Source: Karalla daura | Taxonomy: Eukaryota > Chordata > Actinopteri > Chaetodontiformes > Leiognathidae | Assembly (NCBI GenBank): GCA_029224185.1 | Contig: CM055196.1 | Span: 15,426,009-15,490,008, forward strand | DNA length: 64,000 nt | Reading direction: 5' to 3' | Shown: piece after piece, positions 13,560 to 25,486 of the stretch | How positions within the stretch are numbered: the first letter of the stretch is position 1 | How the letters are laid out: every line of letters starts with the position of its first letter | Program-made: the position numbers and the translations under genes | The notes under the pieces: generated by a model | Database searches by the model: none | The model's input: the letters and a program-made list of their open reading frames with translations, nothing else | Told to the model about the DNA's origin: nothing

Positions 13560-13627
<68 letters not shown>

Positions 13628-15171
13628 TTCAGTTGTGTGACTGACCAAAAAACCCCAAAAAAACAAACAAACTGAAGTCACAAATGATTTGTCTCACCGT
13701 ATCCACGCCTCCGGCCATGAGCTCGGTGATGCTGGCCTTGATGTCTTCAATGGACAGTTTGTCAAGCATGAGCAGACTCGCCAGGACGCCGGGGTACTTT
13801 TTGGGAGGACCCGTGTCCTGTCGCAGCTGTCGGTAGATGTTCTGGATGCACCGGTCCGCTGAGAAAACAAAGACACCAGGCACATTATGACAAAAGAGAA
13901 ACTGCATAATGCACAATGTAAATATGAAAAAAGGAACAATTTTACGTGCTTAGATGGACAGATAGATAGATGTGACTCCTACCATGGTTGAAGATACCGT
14001 CCCAGGCCTCCACGTGGTCCTTCCACACCTTGGCTCCCATCTGCCTCAGCAGGGCAGGAGGGATGTACAGCATGGGCGAGGTGGTCTTGAACATGAGGGT
14101 GATGCAGTCGATGAAACGCTGAGCTTCGGGGTCGATGTAGTCCAGCATCAAACCCAGACGCTCTCCGTACAGCACGGAGCTCACCGCTGTGCAGGAGACA
14201 GACGGGGTCAGCGAGAAAGAGGCCGCACAGTGACATCAACTTAACTTGAGGGTTAAAGAAACACTAAAAGCTGGCCTCACACTCCAGTGCATATTTAAAG
14301 AGTTCTTGAGAGAGGTCCGTGCTCCATTTGTTCTGGCCACTGCGCTCTATCTTTTTGTGAACTCTGGCCACGAAATCCTCGCCCACTTCCTGCAGCAGAG
14401 GCACAAAGTTCTCCAGCATCTTCGGGGAGATCACCTCCTTGTTGAGAATCACACGGTTCGATCTCCAGTCCTCTCCGTTCCTGTGGGAGGATCGCAGCAA
14501 AAATGAATCGAGTCAGAGTTTACCATTGACAGGAAGGCAGGCACACAGAGATCGAATAAAATAGTTTTGCATATGTACTCAGGTAAAAGGAGACAAATCA
14601 GAACTTACTTTAGAAGAACTCCGTATTTGCGATTTCTGTAATCTCTGTATGAAGTCCAGGCTTCAACTTTCAGCCTCTTGGGATAATGACCCTCTGCTTT
14701 GAACAGGATGGCTGCATCCTCGGGGTTGATGATGTTTACGCTTTCATAATAACCTACTTTTTCTCTGCCATGAAGAAAGTCAGAAGAAAGAAGGAGACGA
14801 AAACATATTCTCAGCTGCGTATTTTGAGACAACATGACCTTGAGAAACCAGCCATTTGCTAGGCAGAAGACACACAAACTCCCTCCCCTGCCGTACCTGT
14901 AAATGGGTCCAAACGTGTTGAAGTTCTGCGCCATGATGCGGTGCAGGTTCTTGAAGCCGTCCAGTTTCCAGAAATTGTACAGGTTGGCCACGCCGTTCTT
15001 CCACAGGCCGGGGATCTCGCTGAAAGGCCTGACGAAGCTGCTGCTCTCCGAGTACACCTGCCTGCTGACGGCCGGCACGCTGCTGCTGCGCCTCACACCT
15101 GGCGCGGCCAGCGCCTCCATCTGGGACATGCACTGCCCCACGGGGCTGCGCCACGCACTCCACCGGGCCAT
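12715..15171 (-). CDS. cyp11a1: Cholesterol side-chain cleavage enzyme, mitochondrial (P450scc)
   Basis: Nine exons on the minus strand: 15171-14897, 14764-14609, 14480-14281, 14186-13983, 13858-13698, 13556-13390, 13290-13212, 13120-12929 and 12837-12715. They total 518 residues, against 521 in human CYP11A1. P450scc converts cholesterol to pregnenolone on the mitochondrial inner membrane, using electrons from ferredoxin, and is the first committed step of steroid synthesis. An Arg/Ser-rich N-terminus without acidic residues fits a mitochondrial presequence. The oxygen-binding I-helix reads AGGVDTTS (about 327-334). The K-helix ExxR is E385-T-L-R388. The haem loop FGFGPRQCLG places the ligand at Cys462. 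The C-terminal MLENFRVE is also typical. Zebrafish has a tandem pair (cyp11a1/cyp11a2); only one copy is present here. Intron 5 carries a very long (TG)n on the transcript strand directly against exon 6. Confidence 0.97.
13561..13624. repeat. (AC)n microsatellite in cyp11a1 intron 5
   Basis: About 32 uninterrupted AC units on the + strand. In the cyp11a1 transcript this is a (UG)n tract that ends a few bases before the AG of exon 6. Confidence 0.97.
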
Positions 15172-15230
15172 CCCGACTGCACTACTGCGCTCGACCTTCA
15201 GCTGCTGCTCTGGCTCTGGGGGGAGGCCGC

Positions 15231-15240
15231 TCTAAATAGT
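15231..15240 (-). promoter_or_regulatory. cyp11a1: TATA-like element of cyp11a1
   Basis: Minus-strand ACTATTTAGA lies about 60 bases upstream of the cyp11a1 start codon, a plausible TATA position if the 5'UTR is short. Just beyond it at 15264-15273 is tcaaggctga, which shares only the CAAGG core with an Nr5a1 (SF-1) site. Confidence 0.4.
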
Positions 15241-16024
15241 CGCCCCCCTCCTTCTTGTCCTAATCAAGGCTGAACTCGACAGCCCAACAGAGTCAGACTT
15301 TGAGTTGGAAGAACAAGGCTATGAGACAAACTTTGTAGGATACAATAACTTTATAGGACAAATCAGTGCAATGCAGAAAAACAATAGACAGTTATAATCA
15401 AGGGTTTAATAAATATATATAAACAGCAGTGGAGTGCTGGGATAGGCTGTGGCAGTAATGTAGCCTAGTTTTTTGCTGCTCTCTGTGACATTTTCAAGGA
15501 CAGCTTTAACCGGGGACAAGGTGGCAGGATAGGGGACTGTACCTGGAAATCCAAACGTCTGGTCTATCTAGTATATGGAAAAATTATAGAGCGTATACTG
15601 GCGTATCAAGCAGACTAAACCAGTGAGTATATGACAATCACTGACATTTCCAGTGGGTATGCAGCGTATATCTGTGTATCACGTCAGATGGGCACCGTAG
15701 AAGAAAATGTTTAACCCTCCCTTGATCAATTTCAGTTAATTAGTTTTGACCCTTCCTGCCAAACTCATAATCAAAGCCCTCTATGTAGATTAAACATTCT
15801 GAAACCAATTTTCCAAGAAGTCATCTCTCCTTTCTGTTCACACTTATGCCTTTTGTGCATGCTGCAGAGTCTGTCACCCCTCTTGTACACAACCAATGTC
15901 CCCAAACTTTTCTCTCTTTCTCATCAGACAGCACTTTGCAGCCACAATGTGAGCTTCTGTCTCCACTGTACAGTGATTAAAGCACATCTGAACCTGCCAC
16001 AGTTCTGGAAATGAATGTTCCCAG
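15241..16024. other. Intergenic: cyp11a1 upstream / stoml1 3' region
   Basis: There is no exon here. The segment should contain the distal cyp11a1 promoter and the stoml1 3'UTR. The only candidate poly(A) signal I saw for stoml1 is a minus-strand ATTAAA at 15420-15415, which is weak. Confidence 0.5.
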
Positions 16025-18677
16025 CTATTTCTTAATCAGCTTTATGAGTTCCTCCAGCTTCATGGCAGTCCTTATGTCTCCCTGGATGTTAAGTCTGCCG
16101 CTGGAGTAAGCAGCAAACGGTCGTAGCTCGCCCTGGAACATGGCCAGGAGGTCGCTGTCACTCATGCTCAGTATCACGTCTGGTTCTCTGCACGGGGATC
16201 CAGCTCCTGCAGCACCACTTCCTACAGGACACACAAAGAGTGACAGAGATACTGATGTTAAGTGTGAGGTCATTTTCAGTCATCATCGGACATATTGATC
16301 ACAGCCTCCTATGTGTCATCTGAATAAAAATGCTCTTGCAATCTTGAAACACAGGTGAACCATCACCTTGGCTTAAGTCCACATAGTAACTGCGATGGCG
16401 TCCATCTTCAGAGCCGATTTCAAACTGGAAGCAGGCTCCAACCTGCCGCACCAAAGTTTCAGAGAGCAGGAGCTTCACCCCCTCGAGCAGCTCTTCAGCA
16501 GAACCTGGTGCAGCCACAGCTGCCTGTGGAGTACTGCTGAGCTCATCTGCATAAGTTACGCTGTCTCCTAAGGAGCAGAAAAGGAGCAGATGTGTGTCAA
16601 ACATTTTAACGGTTGAACAGAAAAAAAAGAAACAATTGCACGTGTGGGTGCATACCTGTCTGGTGCTGTGCACTGTCACTGTGGCCCAGGAAGTGCAGGG
16701 CCAGCTGCTGAATGGGGCCAGTGAGGCCTTCGAGCCCAGGCACAGAGGGAGGCATGATGAGTGGTCCAGAGGGGCCGTGGTCTGGAGCTTTTATCAGAGA
16801 ACCCAGGGTGAGCTCGACCCGGTCTACCTCCAGCCCCCAGTGCCTAGTCAGCTCGTTGATGTCCATCTGTGTGGAGACAAGCAACGATCTAAGTCTGAGG
16901 AGACAGAGAGAGAGACAAGCCGAGAGTGGCCTTAGTGCAGTCTCACCCCGAGGTATTCGCCCAGTTTCACTCTCTCGCTCTGGATCTCCCTGACGCTCTT
17001 CTTGGCCAGGCTGTGGGTCAGAGCGTTCTGTGCCGTCATCCTCGTCGAGGCGTTCAGGTCCTGGACCGACACCACTGACCTGACAGGGTTCCAGATCCTG
17101 AACTGGATGTCTGCTCCCACCGACAACACGCCGCCATCACAGGTACTCACCTACAGCAATGGGGAGGATGGTTTACATGATTGTTGGATAAATTTAGTAT
17201 TTGTCTGAATTTAAGCAAACCGATATAATTATCCTCAAATTACATGTATGACCGAAAACTCTGAGGGAGTCTTGACACAACTGATAAACAACTCATAGGA
17301 ACTTAATATGTTTGAGGTTGTAAGGGGGGAAAGCCTGAAGAGGAAATATGAGAGGGAAGGCATGAGAAGATTCAGCTCTGGGAGTTGCAAATTGCTCCCA
17401 GTATAGGTTTACAGTCTCCATTTGCACACCAATTGATACTGCACCACTACTGCCATCTGCAGGACATAGAAATGCTCAATCACCTTCACAGATGGCGGGT
17501 AAACCAGGACTGCCTCAAGAACAACATTCATCACATGTATTTTATTTTTTGCATTTTTGCATGCATGACCGCTGCATGTAAGTGCAGAATTATGACCCTG
17601 GATTAAGATGTCAATGGCAACATCTAGATAATAAGATATAGCTGAAGGCTATAGTGTCTTACCTGGCAAGGAGGGATGTTGAAAGCTCGTGTGCGCAGGT
17701 CTACCCTCTGCCACTGGTCGATGAGGGGTAACACCAGGACAATCCCAGGGCCCTTGGGAGGACACACTCGGCCCAGACGAAACACCACTATCCTCTCATA
17801 GTTGTGCACCGTCTACAGACAAAATGAATCATGATTCTATTTTCACATTTCTTTAATTACCAACATTTGAGCGGATGTGGGAGTGGGCGTAAATGTCATC
17901 TTACTTTCAGGACAAACCACCCTGATACAGGAAACGTTATGAAAGTGATGACGTAGACGAGGAAGATGACGATCAGGTTGCAAATCCAGGACATCCACCC
18001 CTGGGTAGTATCTTAAAGCAGAAAGGTACAGTCTGAGTCTTTGAGGGACGTTTGAAGAAAATCACAGCGATATTTAATAGGAACAAGGGATATGGCAAAA
18101 AAACAAAAAGGGTTCATTTTTGGAGCACGCTATGCTCCAAAAATCCTATGCATATGATATGCTCAACGCTTGAGGACAGGATGTGGTCTGGTCCTGACAT
18201 CACATCATTATGTGTATGTTTCTGAGCAAGCTCATCTCTTCTTTTTATTCACCTGAATTTGTCAAGATTAGAAGTAGAAAAGTAGAAAATCCGTTCTTCA
18301 TTGTGCCAAATCCTTCAATATGACTCACTAAAACGTTATAAAAGGAAGAAAACACTATTATTTCTGCATCAGACAATTACATCTAAAAAGTCCTACAGAG
18401 TTGAATGCTTAAAATAAGATGTGATATGTGATTACGGATACTATATGCGTTCTTGTTGGATTTACTTTGTGTTGTCACTCTTGTCTCGTGTTGGCAGCAG
18501 CTGTGCCGTGGACCTACCAGTGAAGTCACTTTTGGAGACATTGGGCATGTTGTCAAACGACAGTCCTCCGTGGTATCCAGGCTGGCTGAAGCCTCCTGTT
18601 TCCACAAACAGACCCGGAGTCCTGGGGCTGCCGCCGGGCTCCCTCTGCGGGAGCAGCTGGTACGACTTGTTAAACAT
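16025..18677 (-). CDS. stoml1: Stomatin-like protein 1 (SPFH + SCP2 domains)
   Basis: Seven exons: 18677-18518, 18011-17905, 17812-17663, 17150-16947, 16866-16656, 16567-16367 and 16221-16025, giving 409 residues (human STOML1 is about 398). Human STOML1 is a late-endosomal membrane protein linked to cholesterol handling. The N-terminus holds SYQLLP, fitting the YxxPhi sorting signal of this protein. One hydrophobic hairpin (about 62-88) ends in FPVSGWFVL with the conserved proline. A stomatin/SPFH domain follows with NYERIVVFRLGR, RVDLRTRAF and WGLEVDRVEL. The C-terminal SCP2-like sterol-transfer domain (about 300-409) contains LVRQVGACFQFEI and GRLNIQGDIRTAMKLEEL. The ATG at 18677 is the first in frame. 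The gene is transcribed in the same direction as cyp11a1 and nr2e3. Confidence 0.96.
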
Positions 18678-19796
18678 GGCCAAACAGCGATAACCTCTAC
18701 TTTAAAGTGGTTTCATCTCAACTATAAATCAAAAAGATTTTAAGTGTGCCCACTTGGTTCATTCCAACTACGTAGCAGTGGACTGATATATTAAATTATC
18801 GCTGTTTTAGCCATAAGTAGCTCTCTGTTCCGTGTTATGTTGCGGCTCTTCTTCGCTGTGTTTACAGTCTGCCGCTGTGAATGTGCTCATTACCGCCACC
18901 TAGCGCCACCCAGTGCTACTGCGGCCGAACAGCAACACTGCAGGCCAGGACAGTAGCTCAGATGGTCTCTGACTTTAAATATTTTTGCCATCACATCACA
19001 CTGTGCTAGCTCCTACTGTCAAAGACATTTGTCTATACCCAAGGAGTTCGCCAGTTTGATCCTGAGACTGAATGAAGGAAAACCTCATCCTTTAGTAGGT
19101 TCACACTCCATCTATCTGATATTTTATCTGCTCTGCAGACAGTGGTGTCAAGTGTTCATTTGGGCAAAGGCTGGGAATACCAGGTAATGCAAATTTTGTG
19201 CAGAACAGCAGGGACTTGAATGCAAACCAGCAATCATCTTGCTGTGAGGCAACAGCATGAGCCACTGATGCATGGTGTTACCAGTTATGCAATCGAGACC
19301 CCTGGATGGATTCAGGTCTGTCACATTACTGAATCATATTTCCTGCTAATACGTGTATTTTGGACATACAAAAATACAAGCTATAAGAAAACACTTTTGC
19401 ACCCTTAGACAGGATTTAAGTCTTTTCTAGTTTAGTTCACAGAGATTATGTTTTCTTTGACTCTTTTGTTTGGCATCCACAGCTCTTTATTTCTAAAGGG
19501 TCCTGTTATGCGAACAGTGTGACCTGGGTCTTATATCCCATTCCAACCCACATAAAAGTAGAGAATACACCCTGGGGAATACACCCAGTAGAGAATACAC
19601 CCAGTGGGTGTCAGTGAACACCCTGAACCCAGGTCCTTCTTAGTGTGAGGCGAAATACAGTGAATACAAAATTTCCACATTTATTTCAGACATATATATT
19701 TACATTCAACGCACACATCCTCATTTTCATGCACTGCAATAAAATACTTTTTGTTGCAACTAAGTACAAGCTCAAAATCATTTGGTCTGCCTGTGG
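18678..19796. other. Intergenic: stoml1 upstream / nr2e3 downstream
   Basis: There is no exon here. The stoml1 promoter should lie near 18700-18950, where a short GC-rich patch includes the tandem GCCACC(T/C)AG units at 18895-18916. Around 19225-19300 there is an antisense fragment of the common fish repeat whose + form reads gttgcctcacagcaag. Confidence 0.5.
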
Positions 19797-19802
19797 TTTA
19801 TT
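19797..19802 (-). terminator. nr2e3: Poly(A) signal of nr2e3 (proximal)
   Basis: A minus-strand AATAAA lies about 160 bases after the nr2e3 stop. A second copy is at 19685-19680. Confidence 0.55.
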
Positions 19803-19960
19803 ATAACAAAAATGAAATATTTGCCAACAATATGGTGCAATGGATACTGGATCATTCTATCTGGATTTAATTAGACTGCATAAACATGAAATATAGAGCC
19901 ATAAAGCCATGGTGTGCCTTGTTCCTCAGCAGGTGTCATCTGGCATCCCTCCCTGCTTGT

Positions 19961-22608
19961 TTAATTTTTGAACATGTCGCACAGCAGCTTCTCCATGGGT
20001 GTGCTGCCAATGGTCCTGTGAAAGTACAGCTGCTCTACTTTCTCAGAGCCCACGAAGTGAAGGGATGGCAGCAGCAGCAGCAGTCTCCCAAACCTGGATG
20101 AACAAGAACAAACCTGGGATAAATCGCAGGCTCTTATTTCAGCTTTTAAACCGTGTGATTCATTTTAAATACGCCACTTTGTCGGGACTTGCGGCAGGCT
20201 TACCTGGCGCTTTGGCTGGGGTAAACCGAATGGATGTGCTGACCCAGCAACACCTGTGATTGGTCCTGCAGATTCTCCACCTGCTCTGGGTCTTTGAGGC
20301 TGCGTGTCTCTGCAGGTCAAATGGCAGCCGTTAGTCATAGTTTCCATGCATTAACAGACACATATCGATGGAGGACTTAAATCCTCCTTACCTGGCTTGA
20401 ACAATACAATGGCTTTCAGGCACGCAAACTCAGTCGGATCGACGGCCAGGGCTTTAAAGCGGTTGAAGACCTCCTCCAGGAGGCGCAGGTCAGCCGTGGG
20501 TGGGCTGAGCTTGGTCTGATGTGTGGGAGAAAGATCTGGCAGAGACAGGAGAGGACAGCTGTCCATGGGCAGGGACCACTGGATGGCACAAAGGAGGAAC
20601 ATCTCGCTCCAAGCCTCTTCAAGGAGAATAACCTGCCCATGTCACAGATCTGCATTAGACTTGAATGTACACGACATCTGTAAGAGCACGTGAAACTATA
20701 TAGTCAGTCAGCCTCACCTGGTCCCGGAACGGCAAGTGGGCAAACACAGGCAGATTTTTCGCCCACTTGACCGACATGAACAGCAGGCGTGCCGATGTCT
20801 CGTAGATGCTCTCAGAGCAAGTGGAGGTGTATGGGGACATGCGACAGTCAGAGGGGGTGCGATCTCTCTCTGAATCATTGGTCGTCACGTCGATATTCTC
20901 CTCCACTGAAACCAGACACGCACAAATCTTTGAGCTGCCCACAGAGCAATATGGTTTCGCACCAGATTAGAATATTTTGGAGCTTATTGTCTCTCACCGT
21001 CCTCGGGCTCCAGCTTGGCGCAGGTCTCTGCGGTCAGCAGGCTGACCATGAAGCGGTGGTTCTTGTTGGGGTTGCTGCAGGGCTGCCCAGTGGCGGAGGT
21101 GGGGACAGAGGAGGTGACCAGGGGTCTGCAGATGACCGAGGAGTAGGTGGTAGAGGAGGTGAGCTCCCGCGTAGTGGCCAGGTGCTCCTTCTTGGTGTCC
21201 ACACAGATGGAGTCCAGACTGACGTGTGCCGTGCTGCGAGGCTGCCGCTCATTCTGCACAGCTGCCGGGAGGGAAAGCAAAATGTCTCTCAGTCTCTGTC
21301 TCCCTCCCACTCTGAGGTTGGTTCTGCTAAGGGTTTTTGCCTGTTAAAAAGTCCGTTTTTGCTTTCCACTGTTGCCATATGAGCTAGTTTGGGACTTGAA
21401 GGGATTTGTCATTTCATTTCATTAAGGAGTTTGGGTTTGACATTTTGTGTTTAAATGTAATTTTAGATACTTTGTTCCAGGGTGCAAAGGATGTGCACAT
21501 GAATAATACATGCAACACAGTCAGTTGAGTCACAGGCTTCTCACCGTCTTTGTTCATGCCTGCTTGCAGACACTTCTTCAGTCGACACGCCTGGCACTGG
21601 TTACGATGAGCCTTGTCCACGGGGCACATGCCCGTTCCGGCCTGACACCTGCAGCATCGAAAAAAACAAAAAAAATCTCTGTAAACATATAAAGAAAATG
21701 GGGAGTTGCATCTTTTCATCATCTACATCTTACATCATATTTCATCATCTTCACCATCTGCACCGCAAGACAGACTTTTGCTCACCTGTAGATGAGTCTT
21801 CGTCTCACACTGCGCTTGAAGAAGCCGCTGCAGCCGTTGCAGGCGTAGATGCCGTAGTGTTTCCCGCTGCTTGAATCAGAGCACACTTTACAAAGCAGGC
21901 CGTGGCCAAGCGATTTAGATGGGGCTGAGCTGTTTTCTGTGGAGTGGAGGTAGAAAAAAATAAGAGCTTATCATTATTATTCATTCTCAAAAACAAGAAA
22001 AGAAGAATCCTGTTTGTTTTCTTTTCTTCATGAAAATGAATATCATGTCATGCCTTGGTCTCCTTGCAAAGAATGGTGCGAATGGTGGCAATCATTTATG
22101 TTCAAATATCTCGTTTAAGTTTGTGGAGAAACAAATTCAGCTTTACTTTGAGATGGAGTAGTGAAGGCCTTTGGTACAGAGCTAGAGAAACCAGACTTCT
22201 CAACCAGAAAATCTCTGACTTGAATTTGGTCTCTTGAACGCATGTCTAACTGGACCACAGGCCTAACTATGTAAAGAAAATCTGCTTGTGGCATTTGTGT
22301 ATCCAACAAAGTGAGGAAAGTCTTCATGCTCTAACTTAAAAATATGTCGGAACTTCTAGACTTTGATGTAACTGAACACCAATTCAAGTTTTTCATTGAT
22401 AAAGTTTTTTACTGACAGATTTAAAAAATAAAAATAAAGAGTCTGTAGCTTTCTTTTTAATTTTGATCTCATTTTTAAGAGTTTTAAATAACGACAGGAA
22501 AACCGTATATGGAATTTTTCTGCATGGCTCACCTGCTTCAGCTCCATCTGTGAAGTCACTGGAGTTGTCCGAAGAAAACATGTTCGCTTTGGTCATATGG
22601 TCCTCCAT
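19961..22608 (-). CDS. nr2e3: Photoreceptor-specific nuclear receptor NR2E3 (PNR)
   Basis: Eight exons: 22608-22533, 21936-21786, 21648-21545, 21261-20998, 20905-20718, 20632-20392, 20309-20204 and 20093-19961, giving 420 residues (human 410). NR2E3 is a retinal transcription factor that promotes rod fate and represses cone genes. The two-zinc-finger DNA-binding domain occupies about residues 41-107, with P-box C58-N-G-C61-S-G and the second finger CPVDKAHRNQCQACRLKKC. The ligand-binding domain holds LLEEAWSEMFLL, AIQWSLP, FACLKAIVLF and LLLLLPSL. It ends in the autorepressive helix MEKLLCDMFKN, identical to human as I recall it. The chosen ATG opens MEDHMTK; no other ATG lies upstream in frame. 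One oddity is Ser45, where nearly all nuclear receptors have Gly in the first finger (CxVCGD). Confidence 0.97.
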
Positions 22609-23330
22609 TTTGATGTGTGTTTCTATGTTAAACGCCACTTTCAATCAGTTTTAGATCGATATAAGTCACTCGAAGAAGTATTTCCTCTTCTATAGAAGGT
22701 GCTGTTGGGGTTGCTGCTGAGCTGGATCAAAACATTTATTTTCCTGTGAAGTGTCGACACATGGGATTGGTCCCAACCCAACAAAAGATGCAGAATGTTG
22801 GGTTATTTCCACGGAGGCTTACTGTATTATGTTTTTTCAGTGGTCTGCGAAGAACTTCTCCAGGATTGATCAGTGGTATTGATCCGGCGCTGCTGTCCTC
22901 CCACAGGTTGTTTCTGATGCAATAAGATGTCAGAGGAGTCGCCACTCGTCTTCTTCGTTGCCTCTCTCCACCAGAGTGAGTTTGCCAGCCTGAGTCGTCT
23001 GGGGGCTTTCTGGAGGAAGACAAGGAGATTAGCACCAGGCGCTGTGTAAGCAAATGCTGATTTGTCATCCTCCTTAATCTTTACTGTCTATAAGGGTGAA
23101 TCAATCAGTCACACCACTCACAGAAATAATTGCACGCAACAAAGGTGGATGCTGAAAAAGAAAGAATAATACATTCCACGTCTTACCCATGTCTATCAAA
23201 TGACTTGATCAATTTGTCTGCTGCCTCATTAAATCTCACCAATCGACCGTGCTCAGATGACACATTCTGCCACCATTTATTCTTGATTTTGTTGTTTTGT
23301 TGTTGCTATGGGATCCAGGAGAGTTGTAGC

Positions 23331-23510
23331 ATCATGGCTCGTGGACTTGTTGTAGATTCTTGAAGAGAAGCGCAGTCAGAGCTGAAGAAGCCTTCAGAAT
23401 GAGAGGTGAAATGACTTGAGTCCAGTTGCCATGAGTCTACAGCTCTCTGGACAACCATGACCTGGATGGTTGAGAATCTCTGCAGACATTGCTATAAGAT
23501 ATCTGTACTA
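23331..23510 (+). repeat. Retroelement-like remnant
   Basis: Contains gaagaagccttcagaatgag, then gaggtgaaatgacttgagtc, then ccatgacctggatggttgag. In this order these resemble a dispersed teleost repeat that I recall from many fish genomes. The family (possibly the 3' end of a non-LTR or Penelope-like element) cannot be fixed without a library search. Confidence 0.35.
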
Positions 23511-25450
23511 CCTATTCAACACAACCTGTTTTTGTTTTTTGTTTTGTTTGTTGCAAAGACCATAAATGCCCACTGAAATTGCAACTTGATGCAAGAGTAG
23601 ATAAATAGTGATTATAATTCATTACATCTGCAGCATAAAAACAAAACACATTTGTATTAATGTTATTAAAATACAGAGGCAATCATCAGAGTGACTCTTA
23701 TTAATCAGAGATTCAACCACTTAATCGCATCATGTCACCAAAAATGCATTTTTTCTAACCAAATGCATCATTATGCTGCAATTCAGTGCTTGGGGTTTAT
23801 TGGTATTACTTAAATATTCACAGATTACTGATGTGAAGATATTGAAAGAAAATATGAAGGAACAATGCTTTGTGTAATGCTGGTAATGCTAGTGACAATC
23901 CTCCATGTATTCCATAGGTCAGTGCCTGTTTGTTCTCCTGGTAAACATATGTTCCTCACGCTTGTATTTAACAGACCAGTTAAGACGTTCCCTATGTGCC
24001 ATATTGGCCCTGTCAGTGGCACTAATGGCCTGAGGAAAGCACAGCCGCCCCCCAAATCACCAAAGTAGCTTAACCGTCCATGAAATGTGGTCTCCATGTC
24101 AGAGGGGGGATCACAAACAGAGACGATGAGAAGAAAAACAATTAGTGCAGAGATTGAAAGAGCAGCAGTAAGTTGACCCTTAATTCCATTCTTCTGCCAT
24201 ATGGTGGGTACTCTCTCGTTCCTCTGTCTGCCTAATTAGCGAGTGCACAACTCGTGGAACCGCGGCACAATGAGGCTGTTTTATTGCATGTGGTTAATCA
24301 GCTCTCGAATCAGATCAAAAGTAGCAAAGACACTAAAGATACTGATGCCTTGTTTCCACGGCACACAGCGTTTTCTGTCACGGACTGTAATCCTTCACTA
24401 AGTCACTCTTGATTGTCTTGATTGTAGGAAAACAACAAAGTGCAGAAAACAGAGATCTTTCTGTTTGTCTAAACTGGTGTATAAAAGGATTACCGGCAAG
24501 GGGACGTCTGCTCGGGTTGCACGCACACACAGACTTGTAATGTGAGTCACTTTTATAATCATGAGGCATGAAGAAAATACTTCAGGAATGAGTCAAATTT
24601 TTTTTTTTGACATAGGTTTTGATATCTGCATCACTGTTGTGTATTTCTTATTTTTGTCATTTGTTTCCAGGATTTCCTGTCAATCTTCCTCAGGTTACAA
24701 TTAGTTTGTAGGGTTAGGTCCAGGTAAGGGGACACTCTGGGGTGTCTGTGCTGCACTGGTTTCATGTCCTTTTCTTAGCAGCTCCTTGTCTGCAGAAGAA
24801 GGGAAAGGAAGTCACTCTGACAGGGAGGCTGTCAAACCTTTATGGCAACAATAAAGGTTTATATGCTTTGGTTGTAGGCTCTCAGGTTAGGGTTAGAGTT
24901 TAGAAGTGAGGTTAACTCACTTTATTTTTCTTATCATTAGAGGTCATTTTCTCTAGCTCCTGTTCGAATTTAATTTTAAGTTGTTGCATCACTCTCCTTT
25001 ATCAGTTGTGCCAGTCACTGCATCAGATGCAAACCAATCTTTCCTCATTTTTCCATCCATTCAACAAATAACCTGTCACACTTATACGGACATAGGCAGA
25101 ATACAAACTAATTGACAATTACGAAAAATTCAAACCATGCCTCTATAATAACTGCATGCTGACTGACTTTGCATCCGAACTTGTTTTCAACTGGAAAAAA
25201 TCATTCAACAAAAGTCAGAAATGTACAAAGCGTATGCACTTACACACAACTTGGCTGCAGAACAAATGAACCCTCAAAACATCACATAAACCCATTCTGT
25301 GGATAATCCTAAAATACACATTTATACTGACCTAAGCAGTACTGAGCATGGTAATCTGGACTCCTGTATCAGATTACATAACACAGGTGTTACTCACATG
25401 TCAGGGGTGAGCTGATTATCGTCCTCTTGAATCTAATTGAAGGGAAATGT

Positions 25451-25486
25451 ACATGCATGCATGCATGCGTGCGTGCGTGCGTGTGC
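25451..25486. repeat. (ATGC)n/(GTGC)n tetranucleotide microsatellite
   Basis: Four atgc units pass into four gtgc-type units. Both are alternating purine-pyrimidine. Confidence 0.8.

Noticed and set aside
15264..15273. SF-1 (Nr5a1) site in the cyp11a1 promoter
   Set aside because: Only the CAAGG core is kept; three of nine consensus bases differ, so not called as a site.
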